Source: JAYWAM01 sp043782425 (GTDB taxonomy: Bacteria; Pseudomonadota; Gammaproteobacteria; Burkholderiales; Usitatibacteraceae). From it: DNA of 38,435 bases. Below the pieces are notes generated by a model. The model had not been told where the DNA came from. It did not search any database and was given only the letters and a program-made list of their open reading frames with translations. The position numbers were made by a program, and so were the translations under genes. Position 1 is the first letter of the stretch. The number at the start of each line of letters is the position of its first letter. The stretch spans positions 1 to 38,435 of the forward strand of contig JAYWAM010000171.1 of NCBI GenBank assembly GCA_043782425.1. Reading direction: 5' to 3'. Of this stretch, positions 1 through 7,779 are shown piece by piece.

Positions 1-65
1 TCATGCTAAAGTGTGGAAAATCCCTTTCGGGGTGAGGATGAATTATGCAATTTAATCAATTGCCG

Positions 66-104
66 AGGGGGCTTCTCCGCGTAGCGGCTTCGTTCAACCT
101 ACAA
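66..104 (-). repeat. Possible single REP-like palindromic unit
   Basis: Read on the minus strand this stretch begins GTAGGTTGAACGAAGC and contains a small hairpin, CCGC-GTA-GCGG, at 77-87. The opening resembles the units of the paired elements at 30339-30409 and 35329-35423, which begin GTAGGGCGGA and GTAGGGTGGA. It lies just after the stop codon of the TauE-like gene, so it could act as a 3' end structure. Similarity is partial and there is only one unit, so the assignment is tentative. I see nothing else in bases 1-106. Confidence 0.3.
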
Positions 105-106
105 CA

Positions 107-817
107 CTACAGCGCCCGCACGATCAACTTGATCCCGGCGAGTGTCAACACCAGCGCTAGCGTAACCAGCAAAGCGCGCGTGGAAAGTTTTCTGATGCCT
201 AGCCAGGTGCCGATGAAGGCGCCGAGCAGGGCGCTGCCTGCGAGCAGAGGCAATGATTCGGGAAGGTCGTGCGCCACCAGCGAGCCGCCCATCAGCCCGG
301 CTATGGAGTTAATCATGATGAAAGGCGCCGAGATGCCAGCCGTGGCTTTGGGTCCGGCCCAGCCGAGCAGCAAAATCATCGGGCTGAAGAAAATTCCGCC
401 GCCGGTGCCGGTGAGCCCCGAGAGCAGTCCTATTACCACACCGATAAGAATTGCTGGAAGCGTTCGAACACCTAGCGGGATTTCACCACGCAGCGCCAGT
501 GGTGAAAAAGCGCGCCACACCAGAAGGGCTGCGGAAACCAGCAATATGGCGCCCACCGCCGCCTGGTAGGTACTAACCGGCAACTTGAGCATTCCACCGA
601 TAAAAGCAAAGGGAATCGATCCTGCCAGGAATGGCGCCAGCGCCTTGGCGTGAAAATGCCGCGCTTCACGGAAGCGCCAGGTGGTGAAGGCGGCGACCAC
701 GATATTGAGCACCAGCGCCGTGGGGCGCATCGCTTCCGGCGCAACGCTTAGCAAAGCCATGGCGGCCAGGTAACCCGATGCGCCCGCGTGCCCGACGCTG
801 CTGTAGAGCAAGGCCAC
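107..817 (-). CDS. TauE/SafE-family membrane transporter (sulfite/anion exporter type)
   Basis: This is a hydrophobic multi-span protein of the TauE/SafE (DUF81) family, whose members export sulfite, sulfoacetate or related anions across the inner membrane. The sequence shows the family's first motif, SSVGHAGASGYLAAMAL, and a repeat-like second motif, GLTGTGGGIFFSPMILL, near mid-protein, with several membrane segments. The GTG start at 817 is the only usual start codon in frame. However, the reading frame continues upstream with residues DISIVLILAALFFA, which look like the family's normal first membrane helix. A CTG at 862, 8 bases after AAGG, may be the real start and would give about 251 residues. 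It follows grxD closely on the same strand and is probably the last gene of the hemA-prfA-prmC-grxD run. The exact substrate is unknown. Confidence 0.85.
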   Translation of the reverse strand: MALLYSSVGHAGASGYLAAMALLSVAPEAMRPTALVLNIVVAAFTTWRFREARHFHAKALAPFLAGSIPFAFIGGMLKLPVSTYQAAVGAILLVSAALLVWRAFSPLALRGEIPLGVRTLPAILIGVVIGLLSGLTGTGGGIFFSPMILLLGWAGPKATAGISAPFIMINSIAGLMGGSLVAHDLPESLPLLAGSALLGAFIGTWLGIRKLSTRALLVTLALVLTLAGIKLIVRAL

Positions 818-879
818 GGCGAAAAACAGCGCCGCGAGTATCAGGACGATAGAAATATCCAGAACTGCCGCCTTAACGA

Positions 880-1200
880 CTACTGGAGTTTGACGACCTC
901 GAGCAGTTTCTGCAATTCTCCCGACTGGTACATCTCTCTCATGATGTCCGAGCCCCCGACAAATTCGCCATTGATGTAAAGCTGCGGCACGGTAGGCCAG
1001 TTGGCGTATTCCTTGACGCCCTGGCGGATGTCAGGGTTTTGCAGTACATCGACGGTAAAGGGTTTATCCACGCCGCACGCCTTGAGGATCTGCGTGGCGG
1101 AGGCAGAAAAGCCGCATTGCGGAAATTGCGGCGAGCCCTTCATGTAAAGCACGACGGGGTGAGTGGTGACTTGTTCGCGTATGGTGTCTTGGGCGCTCAT
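880..1200 (-). CDS. grxD: Monothiol glutaredoxin, Grx4/GrxD type
   Basis: A 106-residue monothiol glutaredoxin of the CGFS class. Such proteins bind a [2Fe-2S] cluster with glutathione and pass it to iron-sulfur proteins in the cytosol, often with BolA partners. The active-site CGFS is at about residues 29-32 inside GSPQFPQCGFSASA. The glutathione-binding features WPTVPQLYING and a following GGSDI are in the expected order, and the length is normal for the family. The ATG at 1200 follows an AGGAG ribosome site. It sits downstream of prmC on the same strand and upstream of the TauE-like gene; linkage of grxD to hemA-prfA-prmC is common in betaproteobacteria. Confidence 0.96.
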   Translation of the reverse strand: MSAQDTIREQVTTHPVVLYMKGSPQFPQCGFSASATQILKACGVDKPFTVDVLQNPDIRQGVKEYANWPTVPQLYINGEFVGGSDIMREMYQSGELQKLLEVVKLQ

Positions 1201-1296
1201 GGTGATACTCCTGTTATGTGACTTGAATGGTGATAAACAAATTATAAGCCAGTCGGCATGCGTATAGATTGTGTGGGCATTGGCGCAAGAAAAAAG

Positions 1297-2235
1297 CTAA
1301 GGATCCCATCGACCGCCTGCAACGCGGGCAATTCCGGCCAAGTCGGGGATGCTGATAATGTCTTTAAACCCGCGCTGCAACAACAACTCACTACAGGCAT
1401 TTTTCTGATCGTACCCATGTTCAAATAGGAGCCATCCGCCGGAATTCAAGTGTGCCGGTGCGCTAGCTATGATGGTGCGGATCGACCCCAGACCATCTGC
1501 GCTGCGGTCTGTCAGCGCCAGTTTCGGTTCGAAACGCAGATCGCCTTGCGAAAGATGCTGGTCCTGCGCGGCGACATAAGGTGGATTTGAGACGATGAGA
1601 TCGAATTTTTTCCCGGCCAGCGTGCTGTACCAATCGCTTTGCACCAAATCGAGTGCGGCATATGGAGGTGATTTGCTTAGATCGGCATCATCACGCACTT
1701 TTTTGCGAAAAGACAGGCTACAGTCTTCAGCACCCTCCCCGAAGTGACGCCGCGCGTTCTGAGCGGCCACGCGTAGTGCGGCATCGGACACATCGAGTGC
1801 GACGATATGTGCGCACGGGACTTCCATTGCGAGGGTCACCGCTATGGCGCCGCTACCTGTTCCAAGATCCAAAATCCATGGGGCAGTTCGGGTGTGTGCA
1901 TCTGAGAGGTACGCCAGCGCTTGATCTACCAGCACCTCGGTTTCGGGGCGTGGTATCAGCACGTCAGGGGTGACAATAAAATCGCGGCTATAGAACTCGC
2001 GCTTGCCACGCAGATAGGCGACCGGCATGCCGTGTTCGCGCGCCGCTGCCAAAAGCTCGAAGTGCGCCGCACGTTCGGCGCTGAGGCGCTCATCAGCGTG
2101 GGCGAGAAGATGCGCGCGCTGTGTTTGCAGTACGTGGCACAGCAGATATTCGGCATCGCGGCGTTCAATTTTGCGCGCCGCGCTTTTGAGTGCTGCACTA
2201 ATGCTAAGCGCGCTGGCTGTAATGGCGTGAGTCAC
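1297..2235 (-). CDS. prmC: Release-factor glutamine methyltransferase PrmC (HemK)
   Basis: PrmC uses S-adenosylmethionine to methylate the glutamine of the GGQ motif in release factors RF1 and RF2. The sequence shows the helical N-terminal domain (RRDAEYLLCHVL, PVAYLRGKREFYS, LIPRPETEVLV), the SAM-binding ILDLGTGSGAIAVTLA, and the catalytic NPPY in DLIVSNPPYVAAQDQHL. At 312 residues it is longer than E. coli PrmC (277). Most of the excess is an insertion of about 27 residues between the NARRHF helix and the QSDWY strand, just before NPPY. The start is GTG at 2235, with no strong ribosome site. It begins 16 bases after its substrate gene prfA ends, so the two are very probably co-transcribed. 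Confidence 0.96.
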   Translation of the reverse strand: MTHAITASALSISAALKSAARKIERRDAEYLLCHVLQTQRAHLLAHADERLSAERAAHFELLAAAREHGMPVAYLRGKREFYSRDFIVTPDVLIPRPETEVLVDQALAYLSDAHTRTAPWILDLGTGSGAIAVTLAMEVPCAHIVALDVSDAALRVAAQNARRHFGEGAEDCSLSFRKKVRDDADLSKSPPYAALDLVQSDWYSTLAGKKFDLIVSNPPYVAAQDQHLSQGDLRFEPKLALTDRSADGLGSIRTIIASAPAHLNSGGWLLFEHGYDQKNACSELLLQRGFKDIISIPDLAGIARVAGGRWDP

Positions 2236-2251
2236 GCTGTTCGTCGCGCAA

Positions 2252-3334
2252 TCAAGCGGCCTCGCCCAGCGCCGCCAGCAGCTCAGCTTGATGCTCCGAT
2301 ACCAGCGCGCCGCTCAGTTCGTATAGATCGCCATCCATGATGCTGTCTATCTTGTAGAGCGTGAGGTTGATGCGGTGGTCGGTGACGCGGCCTTGCGGAA
2401 AATTGTAGGTGCGAATGCGCTCCGAGCGATCTCCCGAGCCGACGAGCGATTTGCGCGTAGCCGCTTCCTTGGCCTGCTGCTCGCGCATCTGCTTGTCCTT
2501 GATACGTGCGGCCAGCACGCGCCACGCCTGCTCCTTATTCTTGTGCTGGCTGCGGCCATCCTGGCATTCGACCACAATGCCGCTGGGAATGTGCGTCAGG
2601 CGCACGGCAGAATCGGTCTTGTTGATATGCTGCCCGCCAGCGCCCGAGGCGCGGAAGGTATCGACGCGCACGTCTGCCGGGTTGACCACCACGCCGCTCA
2701 TATCGTCGGCCTCGGGCATGACGGCGACCGTGGCGGCGGAGGTGTGGATGCGACCCTGGGTCTCAGTATCGGGCACGCGCTGTACGCGATGACCGCCCGA
2801 TTCAAATTTCAGCTTGGAGTAAGCGCCTTGCCCCAGGACGCGCGCGATGACTTCCTTGTAGCCGCCCACTTCACCCAGACTCTCGGAAACGATTTCCACC
2901 TGCCAGCGGTTGCGCTCAGCAAAGCGCGTGTACATACGCAGCAGATTGCCAGCAAACAAGGCCGACTCGTCCCCGCCGGTACCAGCGCGAATTTCCAGAA
3001 AAATATTTTTATCATCGTTGGGGTCTTGTGGCAGCAGGAGTTTTTGCAGATCAACCTCAAGAGACTCAAGCAGCGCCTTGCCGGTCTTGATTTCGGCGTC
3101 GGCGAACTCGCGCATCTCCGTATCGTTGGCCATTTCTTCCGCCGTAGCCATATCACGCTGGGTGGCCTTGTAGCGCTCGTACAGCTCGGCAACCGGGGAA
3201 ATATCGGCGTGTTCGCGCGTGAGTTTGCGGTACTGATCCATATCGCCGGTCACATCGGGGGCGGAGAGCAATTTGTCGAGCTCGATCAATCTTTCTGTCA
3301 GTGACTGAAGCTTCTTGGCGATCGACTGTTTCAT
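2252..3334 (-). CDS. prfA: Peptide chain release factor 1
   Basis: RF1 ends translation at UAA and UAG codons in the ribosomal A site. The 360-residue protein has the normal length and domain order: N-terminal helical domain, the codon-recognition region (VQRVPDTETQGRIHTS, which contains the PxT tripeptide as PDT), and the GGQ catalytic loop in RASGAGGQHINKTDSAVR. The conserved GDRSERIRTYNFPQGRVTDHRI tail region follows. GGQ is the target of the adjacent prmC product. The ATG at 3334 overlaps the hemA stop codon (ATGA), which points to translational coupling. Confidence 0.99.
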   Translation of the reverse strand: MKQSIAKKLQSLTERLIELDKLLSAPDVTGDMDQYRKLTREHADISPVAELYERYKATQRDMATAEEMANDTEMREFADAEIKTGKALLESLEVDLQKLLLPQDPNDDKNIFLEIRAGTGGDESALFAGNLLRMYTRFAERNRWQVEIVSESLGEVGGYKEVIARVLGQGAYSKLKFESGGHRVQRVPDTETQGRIHTSAATVAVMPEADDMSGVVVNPADVRVDTFRASGAGGQHINKTDSAVRLTHIPSGIVVECQDGRSQHKNKEQAWRVLAARIKDKQMREQQAKEAATRKSLVGSGDRSERIRTYNFPQGRVTDHRINLTLYKIDSIMDGDLYELSGALVSEHQAELLAALGEAA

Positions 3335-4611
3335 TGTGTTTCTTTATCCGCTGGGGCGGCGCTTTCGTTCGGCTCGGGATAAAGCTTGGCGAGCGCGCGC
3401 GCAAGTTCATCGCGTTCTTGAGCGGAGGCGAGATTTAATGCTTGCAGCGGATGATGCAGAAATTTGTTGGTGAGACTTTGACTGAACTGTTCGAGAACTT
3501 TGGCGGGATCGACGCCTTTGGCCAGCAATTTTTGTGCACGCACCAGCTCACTCTGGCGGTAACCCTCTGCCTGGTTTCGTAGCGCCTGAATCACAGGAAC
3601 GGAAACACGTTTGGCCAGCCAGTCGCTAAATTCAAGCACGCGGCGCTCGATGATTTTTTCTGCATCAACCACCGCTGATTCGCGCACGCTGACGCCTTCC
3701 TGGACAATTTTAGCCAGACTGTCGAGGGTGTAAAGGAACACGTCGTCAAGCTCGGCGACTTCGGCTTCAACATCACGCGGCACCGCCAGATCAACAATGA
3801 ACATGGGTCGATGCCTTCGCGCCTTGAGCGCGCTTTCGACCATGCCCTTGCCGATGATAGGCAGCATGCTGGCGGTTGAACTGATGATCGCATCGAATTC
3901 ATGAAAGCGTTCAGTCAACTCATTGAGCGTGATCGCAGTGGCGCCAAAACGCTGCGCCAACGCCTGGCCACGCTCCAGCGTGCGGTTGGCAACGACAATG
4001 CGCTTGGGTTTTTGCGCCGCAAAGTGTGTGGCGGCAAGCTCGATCATTTCGCCCACACCGATGAGCAGAAGACGCACTTCTTTTAAATCGCCAAACAAGC
4101 GATTTGCGAGACGCAACGAGGCGGCCGCCATGGAAATCGATTGTTGGCCTATGGCGGTTTGTGAACGCACCTCTTTGGCGACCGAAAAAGTCTGCTGAAA
4201 CAGGCGATCAAGATGCGTGCCCAAGGTGCCGGTTTCTCCGGCAAGCTTTACGGCGAGCTTGACCTGTCCAAGAATTTGCGGCTCGCCCAATACCATCGAA
4301 TCGAGTCCCGAGGCGACGCGAAACACGTGACGTGCCGCGTCCAGATCACGCAAGGTATAAAGATGCGCGCCCAGGTTCAAATCGCTGGCGGCAGGAATCT
4401 GTTGCAGCCAACGCGCAACGTCATCCGCGCTATCGCCGCGAAAATATACTTCCGTGCGGTTGCAGGTGGAAAGCAGTACCGCTTCACTGACTGTGGCGTG
4501 CCCGGTGATGACGGCGAGCGCCGACCCTTGCGCCTCCAGCGGGAGAGCAAGCTTCTCACGGACTTCAATAGGAGCGGTGCGGTGATTTAGACCGACGGCG
4601 AAAAGCGCCAT
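3331..4611 (-). CDS. hemA: Glutamyl-tRNA reductase
   Basis: HemA reduces glutamyl-tRNA(Glu) with NADPH to glutamate-1-semialdehyde, the first committed step of C5 tetrapyrrole (haem) synthesis. The sequence shows the N-terminal MALFAVGLNHRTAP, the catalytic cysteine in LLSTCNRTEVY, the substrate site GEPQILGQVK, a nucleotide-binding region (LLLIGVGEMIELAA), and the C-terminal helical dimerisation domain. The ATG at 4611 gives 426 residues and the usual family N-terminus; an upstream in-frame ATG at 4641 would add ten unconserved residues. It heads a minus-strand operon with prfA (4-base overlap), prmC and probably grxD. The cytochrome oxidase and ctaA/ctaB/hemH genes in this window are users of its pathway. 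Confidence 0.98.
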   Translation of the reverse strand: MALFAVGLNHRTAPIEVREKLALPLEAQGSALAVITGHATVSEAVLLSTCNRTEVYFRGDSADDVARWLQQIPAASDLNLGAHLYTLRDLDAARHVFRVASGLDSMVLGEPQILGQVKLAVKLAGETGTLGTHLDRLFQQTFSVAKEVRSQTAIGQQSISMAAASLRLANRLFGDLKEVRLLLIGVGEMIELAATHFAAQKPKRIVVANRTLERGQALAQRFGATAITLNELTERFHEFDAIISSTASMLPIIGKGMVESALKARRHRPMFIVDLAVPRDVEAEVAELDDVFLYTLDSLAKIVQEGVSVRESAVVDAEKIIERRVLEFSDWLAKRVSVPVIQALRNQAEGYRQSELVRAQKLLAKGVDPAKVLEQFSQSLTNKFLHHPLQALNLASAQERDELARALAKLYPEPNESAAPADKETQ

Positions 4612-4793
4612 AGTTTTGGGGTAGCAATCAGTTCTTGCCACCTAAGCCTAGAAAATACAAGGGTTTACAAAAGGTGATTTTAGCATTGCCGCTCAAGGGT
4701 CGCGTGTAATCAACTAAAAGTTATACTTTACAAAGTGTTAGACGAACGGCATGATGTGATTTCTTAGCAATCTTAATATTTTCCACTGCCCCT
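4612..4793. promoter_or_regulatory. Divergent promoter region between hemA and pilB
   Basis: This AT-rich stretch separates two divergent genes, so it should carry promoters in both directions. A TATACT hexamer at 4722-4727 could be a plus-strand -10 box for pilB, but I see no good -35 at the right spacing. I also looked for a sigma-54 GG-N10-GC pattern and did not find a convincing one. The assignment rests on gene arrangement more than on motifs. Confidence 0.35.
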
Positions 4794-6503
4794 ATGGCCA
4801 CCGTCGCTTCTGCTCATTTCAGCCCACTTGGCCGCGCCCTGGTTCAGCAGGGTAAGCTGATTCAAGCTGATGCCAATCTCATCCAAGCCGAAGCGGGTAA
4901 GGCGAACGTGAGCTTCATTGAGCAACTGACGCTATCCAAAAAACTGTCGGCCAAGGAAGTCTCGCTGTTCGCCGCTCATACCTTTGGGCTGCCTCTGCTC
5001 GATTTAAATACCTTAGATTCGGAGCAGATTCCGCTCAATCTGCTCGATCAGAAAGTGATAGCCGGGCGGCGTGTGTTACCGCTACAGAAACGCGGCAATC
5101 GTCTGTTTGTCGCAATGTCCGATCCGACCAACGAGCAGGTATTGCAGGAAATCAAGTTTGCCACCGGCATGGCGTTGGAGCCCATAGTCGTCGAGGATGA
5201 CAAGCTGTCTGCGCTGGTAAAACGTTTCGGCGAATCTGGCGCGCAGACGTTGGATACGATGATAGGCGAGGACGTCAACCTTGACTTGCTCGGCGGCGAT
5301 GTTCAGGCATCGACAGACAACGTGGTCGAAGAAATTGATGATGCGCCGGTTGTCAGATATGTGACCAAGGTTTTACTCGACGCCATCAATGGCGGCGCTT
5401 CCGACATCCACTTTGAGCCCTACGAAAAGTTTTACCGCATCCGCTATCGCACTGACGGCATTCTTTACGATGTGGCCCAGCCGCCATTGGCCATCAAGGA
5501 AAAAATCGCTTCGCGCATCAAGGTGATTTCGCGCATGGATATTTCCGAAAAGCGCGTGCCGCAGGATGGACGCATGAAACTCGTTTTGTCCAAGACGCGC
5601 GCCATCGATTTTCGCGTCAGCTCCTTGCCGACTATATTCGGCGAAAAAATTTGTATGCGTATTCTCGATCCCAGCAGCGCCACCTTGGGAATTGAAGCGC
5701 TGGGTTACGATCCGGATCAAAAAGAATCTCTCTTGAAGGCCATCCAGCGTCCCTATGGCATGGTGCTGGTAACGGGCCCAACCGGTAGCGGCAAAACGGT
5801 TTCGCTCTACACTTGCCTGAATATTCTCAACAAACCGGGAATCAACATTTCGACCGCCGAAGATCCGGCGGAGATCAATCTGGCCGGCATCAATCAGGTC
5901 AATGTCAATGACAAGGCTGGACTGACGTTCTCGGCCGCACTCAGGGCTTTTCTGCGTCAGGACCCTGACATCATCATGGTGGGTGAAATTCGCGACCTGG
6001 AGACCGGCGAGATTGCCGTCAAGGCTGCGCAGACCGGCCATATGGTGCTGTCTACTTTGCACACCAACGACGCGCCATCAACCTTGTCGCGTCTGATGAA
6101 TATGGGCATTGCACCGTTTAATATTGCTTCATCCGTCATTCTGATTACCGCACAGCGCTTGGCGCGGCGCTTGTGCTCGTGCAAGAAACCGGCCGATATT
6201 CCCGTCGAGGCGCTGCGCCGCGCAGGCTTTAGAGACGATGATCTGGATGGCAGTTGGCAACCTTATGGGCATGCGGGTTGCGATATATGCAAGAATACCG
6301 GTTACAAAGGGCGTCTGGGCATCTATCAGGTGATGCCTATTACAGATGAGATTCAGCGCATTATTATGAAAAACGGCACGGCAATTGATGTTGCCGACCA
6401 GGCGCGGCGTGAGGGTGTTCTGGATTTGCGTCAGTCAGGTTTACGTAAAGTGAAAGCGGGTTTGACTTCCCTCGAGGAAATTGAAGCCGTCACCAACGAA
6501 TAA
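4794..6503 (+). CDS. pilB: Type IV pilus assembly ATPase PilB
   Basis: PilB is the cytoplasmic hexameric ATPase that powers pilus extension. At 569 residues it has the family's normal length. The N-terminal GspE/MshEN domain (about residues 10-150) is followed by the ATPase core. Walker A is GPTGSGKT at residues 328-335. The Asp box follows, and Walker B with the His box appears in RQDPDIIMVGEIRDLETGEIA and TGHMVLSTLHTND. A zinc-binding tetracysteine cluster (CSCKKP, then CDICKNTGYKGR) sits near the C-terminus. The ATG at 4794 opens the gene. pilC follows after 11 bases and pilD after it, the standard pilBCD order; no pilin gene is present in the window. Confidence 0.98.
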   Translation: MATVASAHFSPLGRALVQQGKLIQADANLIQAEAGKANVSFIEQLTLSKKLSAKEVSLFAAHTFGLPLLDLNTLDSEQIPLNLLDQKVIAGRRVLPLQKRGNRLFVAMSDPTNEQVLQEIKFATGMALEPIVVEDDKLSALVKRFGESGAQTLDTMIGEDVNLDLLGGDVQASTDNVVEEIDDAPVVRYVTKVLLDAINGGASDIHFEPYEKFYRIRYRTDGILYDVAQPPLAIKEKIASRIKVISRMDISEKRVPQDGRMKLVLSKTRAIDFRVSSLPTIFGEKICMRILDPSSATLGIEALGYDPDQKESLLKAIQRPYGMVLVTGPTGSGKTVSLYTCLNILNKPGINISTAEDPAEINLAGINQVNVNDKAGLTFSAALRAFLRQDPDIIMVGEIRDLETGEIAVKAAQTGHMVLSTLHTNDAPSTLSRLMNMGIAPFNIASSVILITAQRLARRLCSCKKPADIPVEALRRAGFRDDDLDGSWQPYGHAGCDICKNTGYKGRLGIYQVMPITDEIQRIIMKNGTAIDVADQARREGVLDLRQSGLRKVKAGLTSLEEIEAVTNE

Positions 6504-6514
6504 AGGGGTCTGCC

Positions 6515-7744
6515 ATGGCAACAACAGCAGCGACAGCAATCAAAAAAGAGGTCAAAACCTACACCTTCCATTGGGAAGGCAAGGACAAGGGCGGCAAGGT
6601 CGTTAAAGGCGAAATGCGCGCCTCGGGCGAGAACATAGTCAATGCGACCTTACGCCGCCAGGGTGTGATCAATCCCAAGGTTAAGAAACTCTCCGGGCGT
6701 GGCGGTAAAAAAATCAAGCCCAAGGATATTTCCCTGTTTACACGCCAGCTTGCCACCATGATGAAAGCCGGTGTCCCGCTTTTGCAGGCTTTCGATATTG
6801 TCGGCAAAGGTCACAACAACCCTTCGGTATCTAAGCTGCTATTCGATATTAAAACCGAAGTTGAGACCGGCAGCAGCCTGGCGCAGTCGTTCCGCAAGTA
6901 CCCGCTGTATTTTGACGCCCTGTATTGCAACCTGGTCGCGGCCGGCGAGTCGGCGGGTATTCTCGATAACCTGCTCGATAGATTGGCGACTTATCAGGAA
7001 AAGATGATTGCCATTAAATCCAAGATCAAGTCCGCGTTGTTCTATCCGATTTCGATTGTCATTGTCGCCTTTGTCATCACGGCCGTCATTATGATTTTCG
7101 TCATTCCGGCATTCAAAGATTTGTTCAAAAGCTTTGGCGCCGATCTGCCCGCGCCCACGTTGATCGTCATGGCGATTTCGGACTTCTTTGTAAAATACTG
7201 GTACCTCCTCTTTTTTGGTATCGGCGGCTCGATATGGTTTTTTTTCTATACCTGGAAACGCTCGGAGAAAATGCAGGACATCATGGATCGTTTGTTCCTC
7301 AAGCTCCCGGTTTTCGGCGACGTGATACGCAAAGCAACCATCGCGCGCTGGGCGAGAACGCTGGCAACCATGTTTGCCGCAGGGGTGCCTTTGGTTGAAG
7401 CGCTAGATTCGGTGGCCGGCGCTGCCGGCAATCGCGTTTATTACCTCGCCACAAAAAAAATCCAGAACGAGGTCAGCAGCGGCACCAGCCTGACCGTGTC
7501 TATGCAAAACAGTAATGTATTTCCCAACATGGTATTGCAGATGTGCGCCATCGGTGAGGAGTCTGGTGCGCTCGATTCCATGCTCAGCAAGGTGGCTGAC
7601 TTTTTTGAGTCTGAGGTTGACGATGCGGTCGATGCCTTGGCTAGTCTGATGGAACCCATGATTATGGTTGTGCTTGGAACCTTGATTGGCGGACTGGTGA
7701 TTGCCATGTACCTGCCGATCTTCAAAATGGGGCAGGCAATTTGA
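6515..7744 (+). CDS. pilC: Type IV pilus inner-membrane platform protein PilC
   Basis: PilC is the inner-membrane platform of the pilus machine and contacts PilB. The 409-residue protein has the two T2SF domains expected: ISLFTRQLATMMKAGVPLLQAFDI near residue 75 and ARTLATMFAAGVPLVEALDSV near residue 285. Three membrane spans are visible, around FYPISIVIVAFVITAVIMIF, the following WYLLFFGIGGSIWFFF, and MIMVVLGTLIGGLVIAMYLPIF at the C-terminus, which ends with the usual YLPIFKMGQAI. The ATG at 6515 follows AAAGGGG. It sits between pilB and pilD on the same strand. Confidence 0.98.
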   Translation: MATTAATAIKKEVKTYTFHWEGKDKGGKVVKGEMRASGENIVNATLRRQGVINPKVKKLSGRGGKKIKPKDISLFTRQLATMMKAGVPLLQAFDIVGKGHNNPSVSKLLFDIKTEVETGSSLAQSFRKYPLYFDALYCNLVAAGESAGILDNLLDRLATYQEKMIAIKSKIKSALFYPISIVIVAFVITAVIMIFVIPAFKDLFKSFGADLPAPTLIVMAISDFFVKYWYLLFFGIGGSIWFFFYTWKRSEKMQDIMDRLFLKLPVFGDVIRKATIARWARTLATMFAAGVPLVEALDSVAGAAGNRVYYLATKKIQNEVSSGTSLTVSMQNSNVFPNMVLQMCAIGEESGALDSMLSKVADFFESEVDDAVDALASLMEPMIMVVLGTLIGGLVIAMYLPIFKMGQAI

Positions 7745-7764
7745 GCAAAGCAGGAGCGTTGCAA

Positions 7765-7779
7765 ATGCCAGATAAATAA
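7765..7779 (+). other. Four-codon leader frame stopped just before pilD
   Basis: An ATG at 7765 lies 8 bases after a strong ribosome site (AGGAG, 7752-7756). It reads Met-Pro-Asp-Lys and then TAA at 7777-7779, directly abutting the GTG start of pilD and in the same frame. Either this is a tiny leader whose termination feeds re-initiation at the GTG, or it is the old pilD start now cut by a nonsense codon. The sequence shows the arrangement; which explanation holds is inference. Confidence 0.45.

Noticed and set aside
45..569. Open frame of 174 codons on the plus strand at the left edge
   Set aside because: Antisense to the TauE-like gene and rich in low-complexity Ser/Pro/Ala; no family resemblance.
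2750..2790. RF1 codon-recognition tripeptide reads PDT instead of PAT or PVT
   Set aside because: The middle position of PxT varies in the family and all flanking residues are conserved, so I do not treat it as a change of specificity.
2375..3304. Open frame of 309 codons on the plus strand
   Set aside because: It is wholly antisense to prfA, whose protein is fully conserved; the frame is a by-product of codon use.
4700..4793. Possible sigma-54 promoter before pilB
   Set aside because: No GG and GC pair at the required spacing was found.
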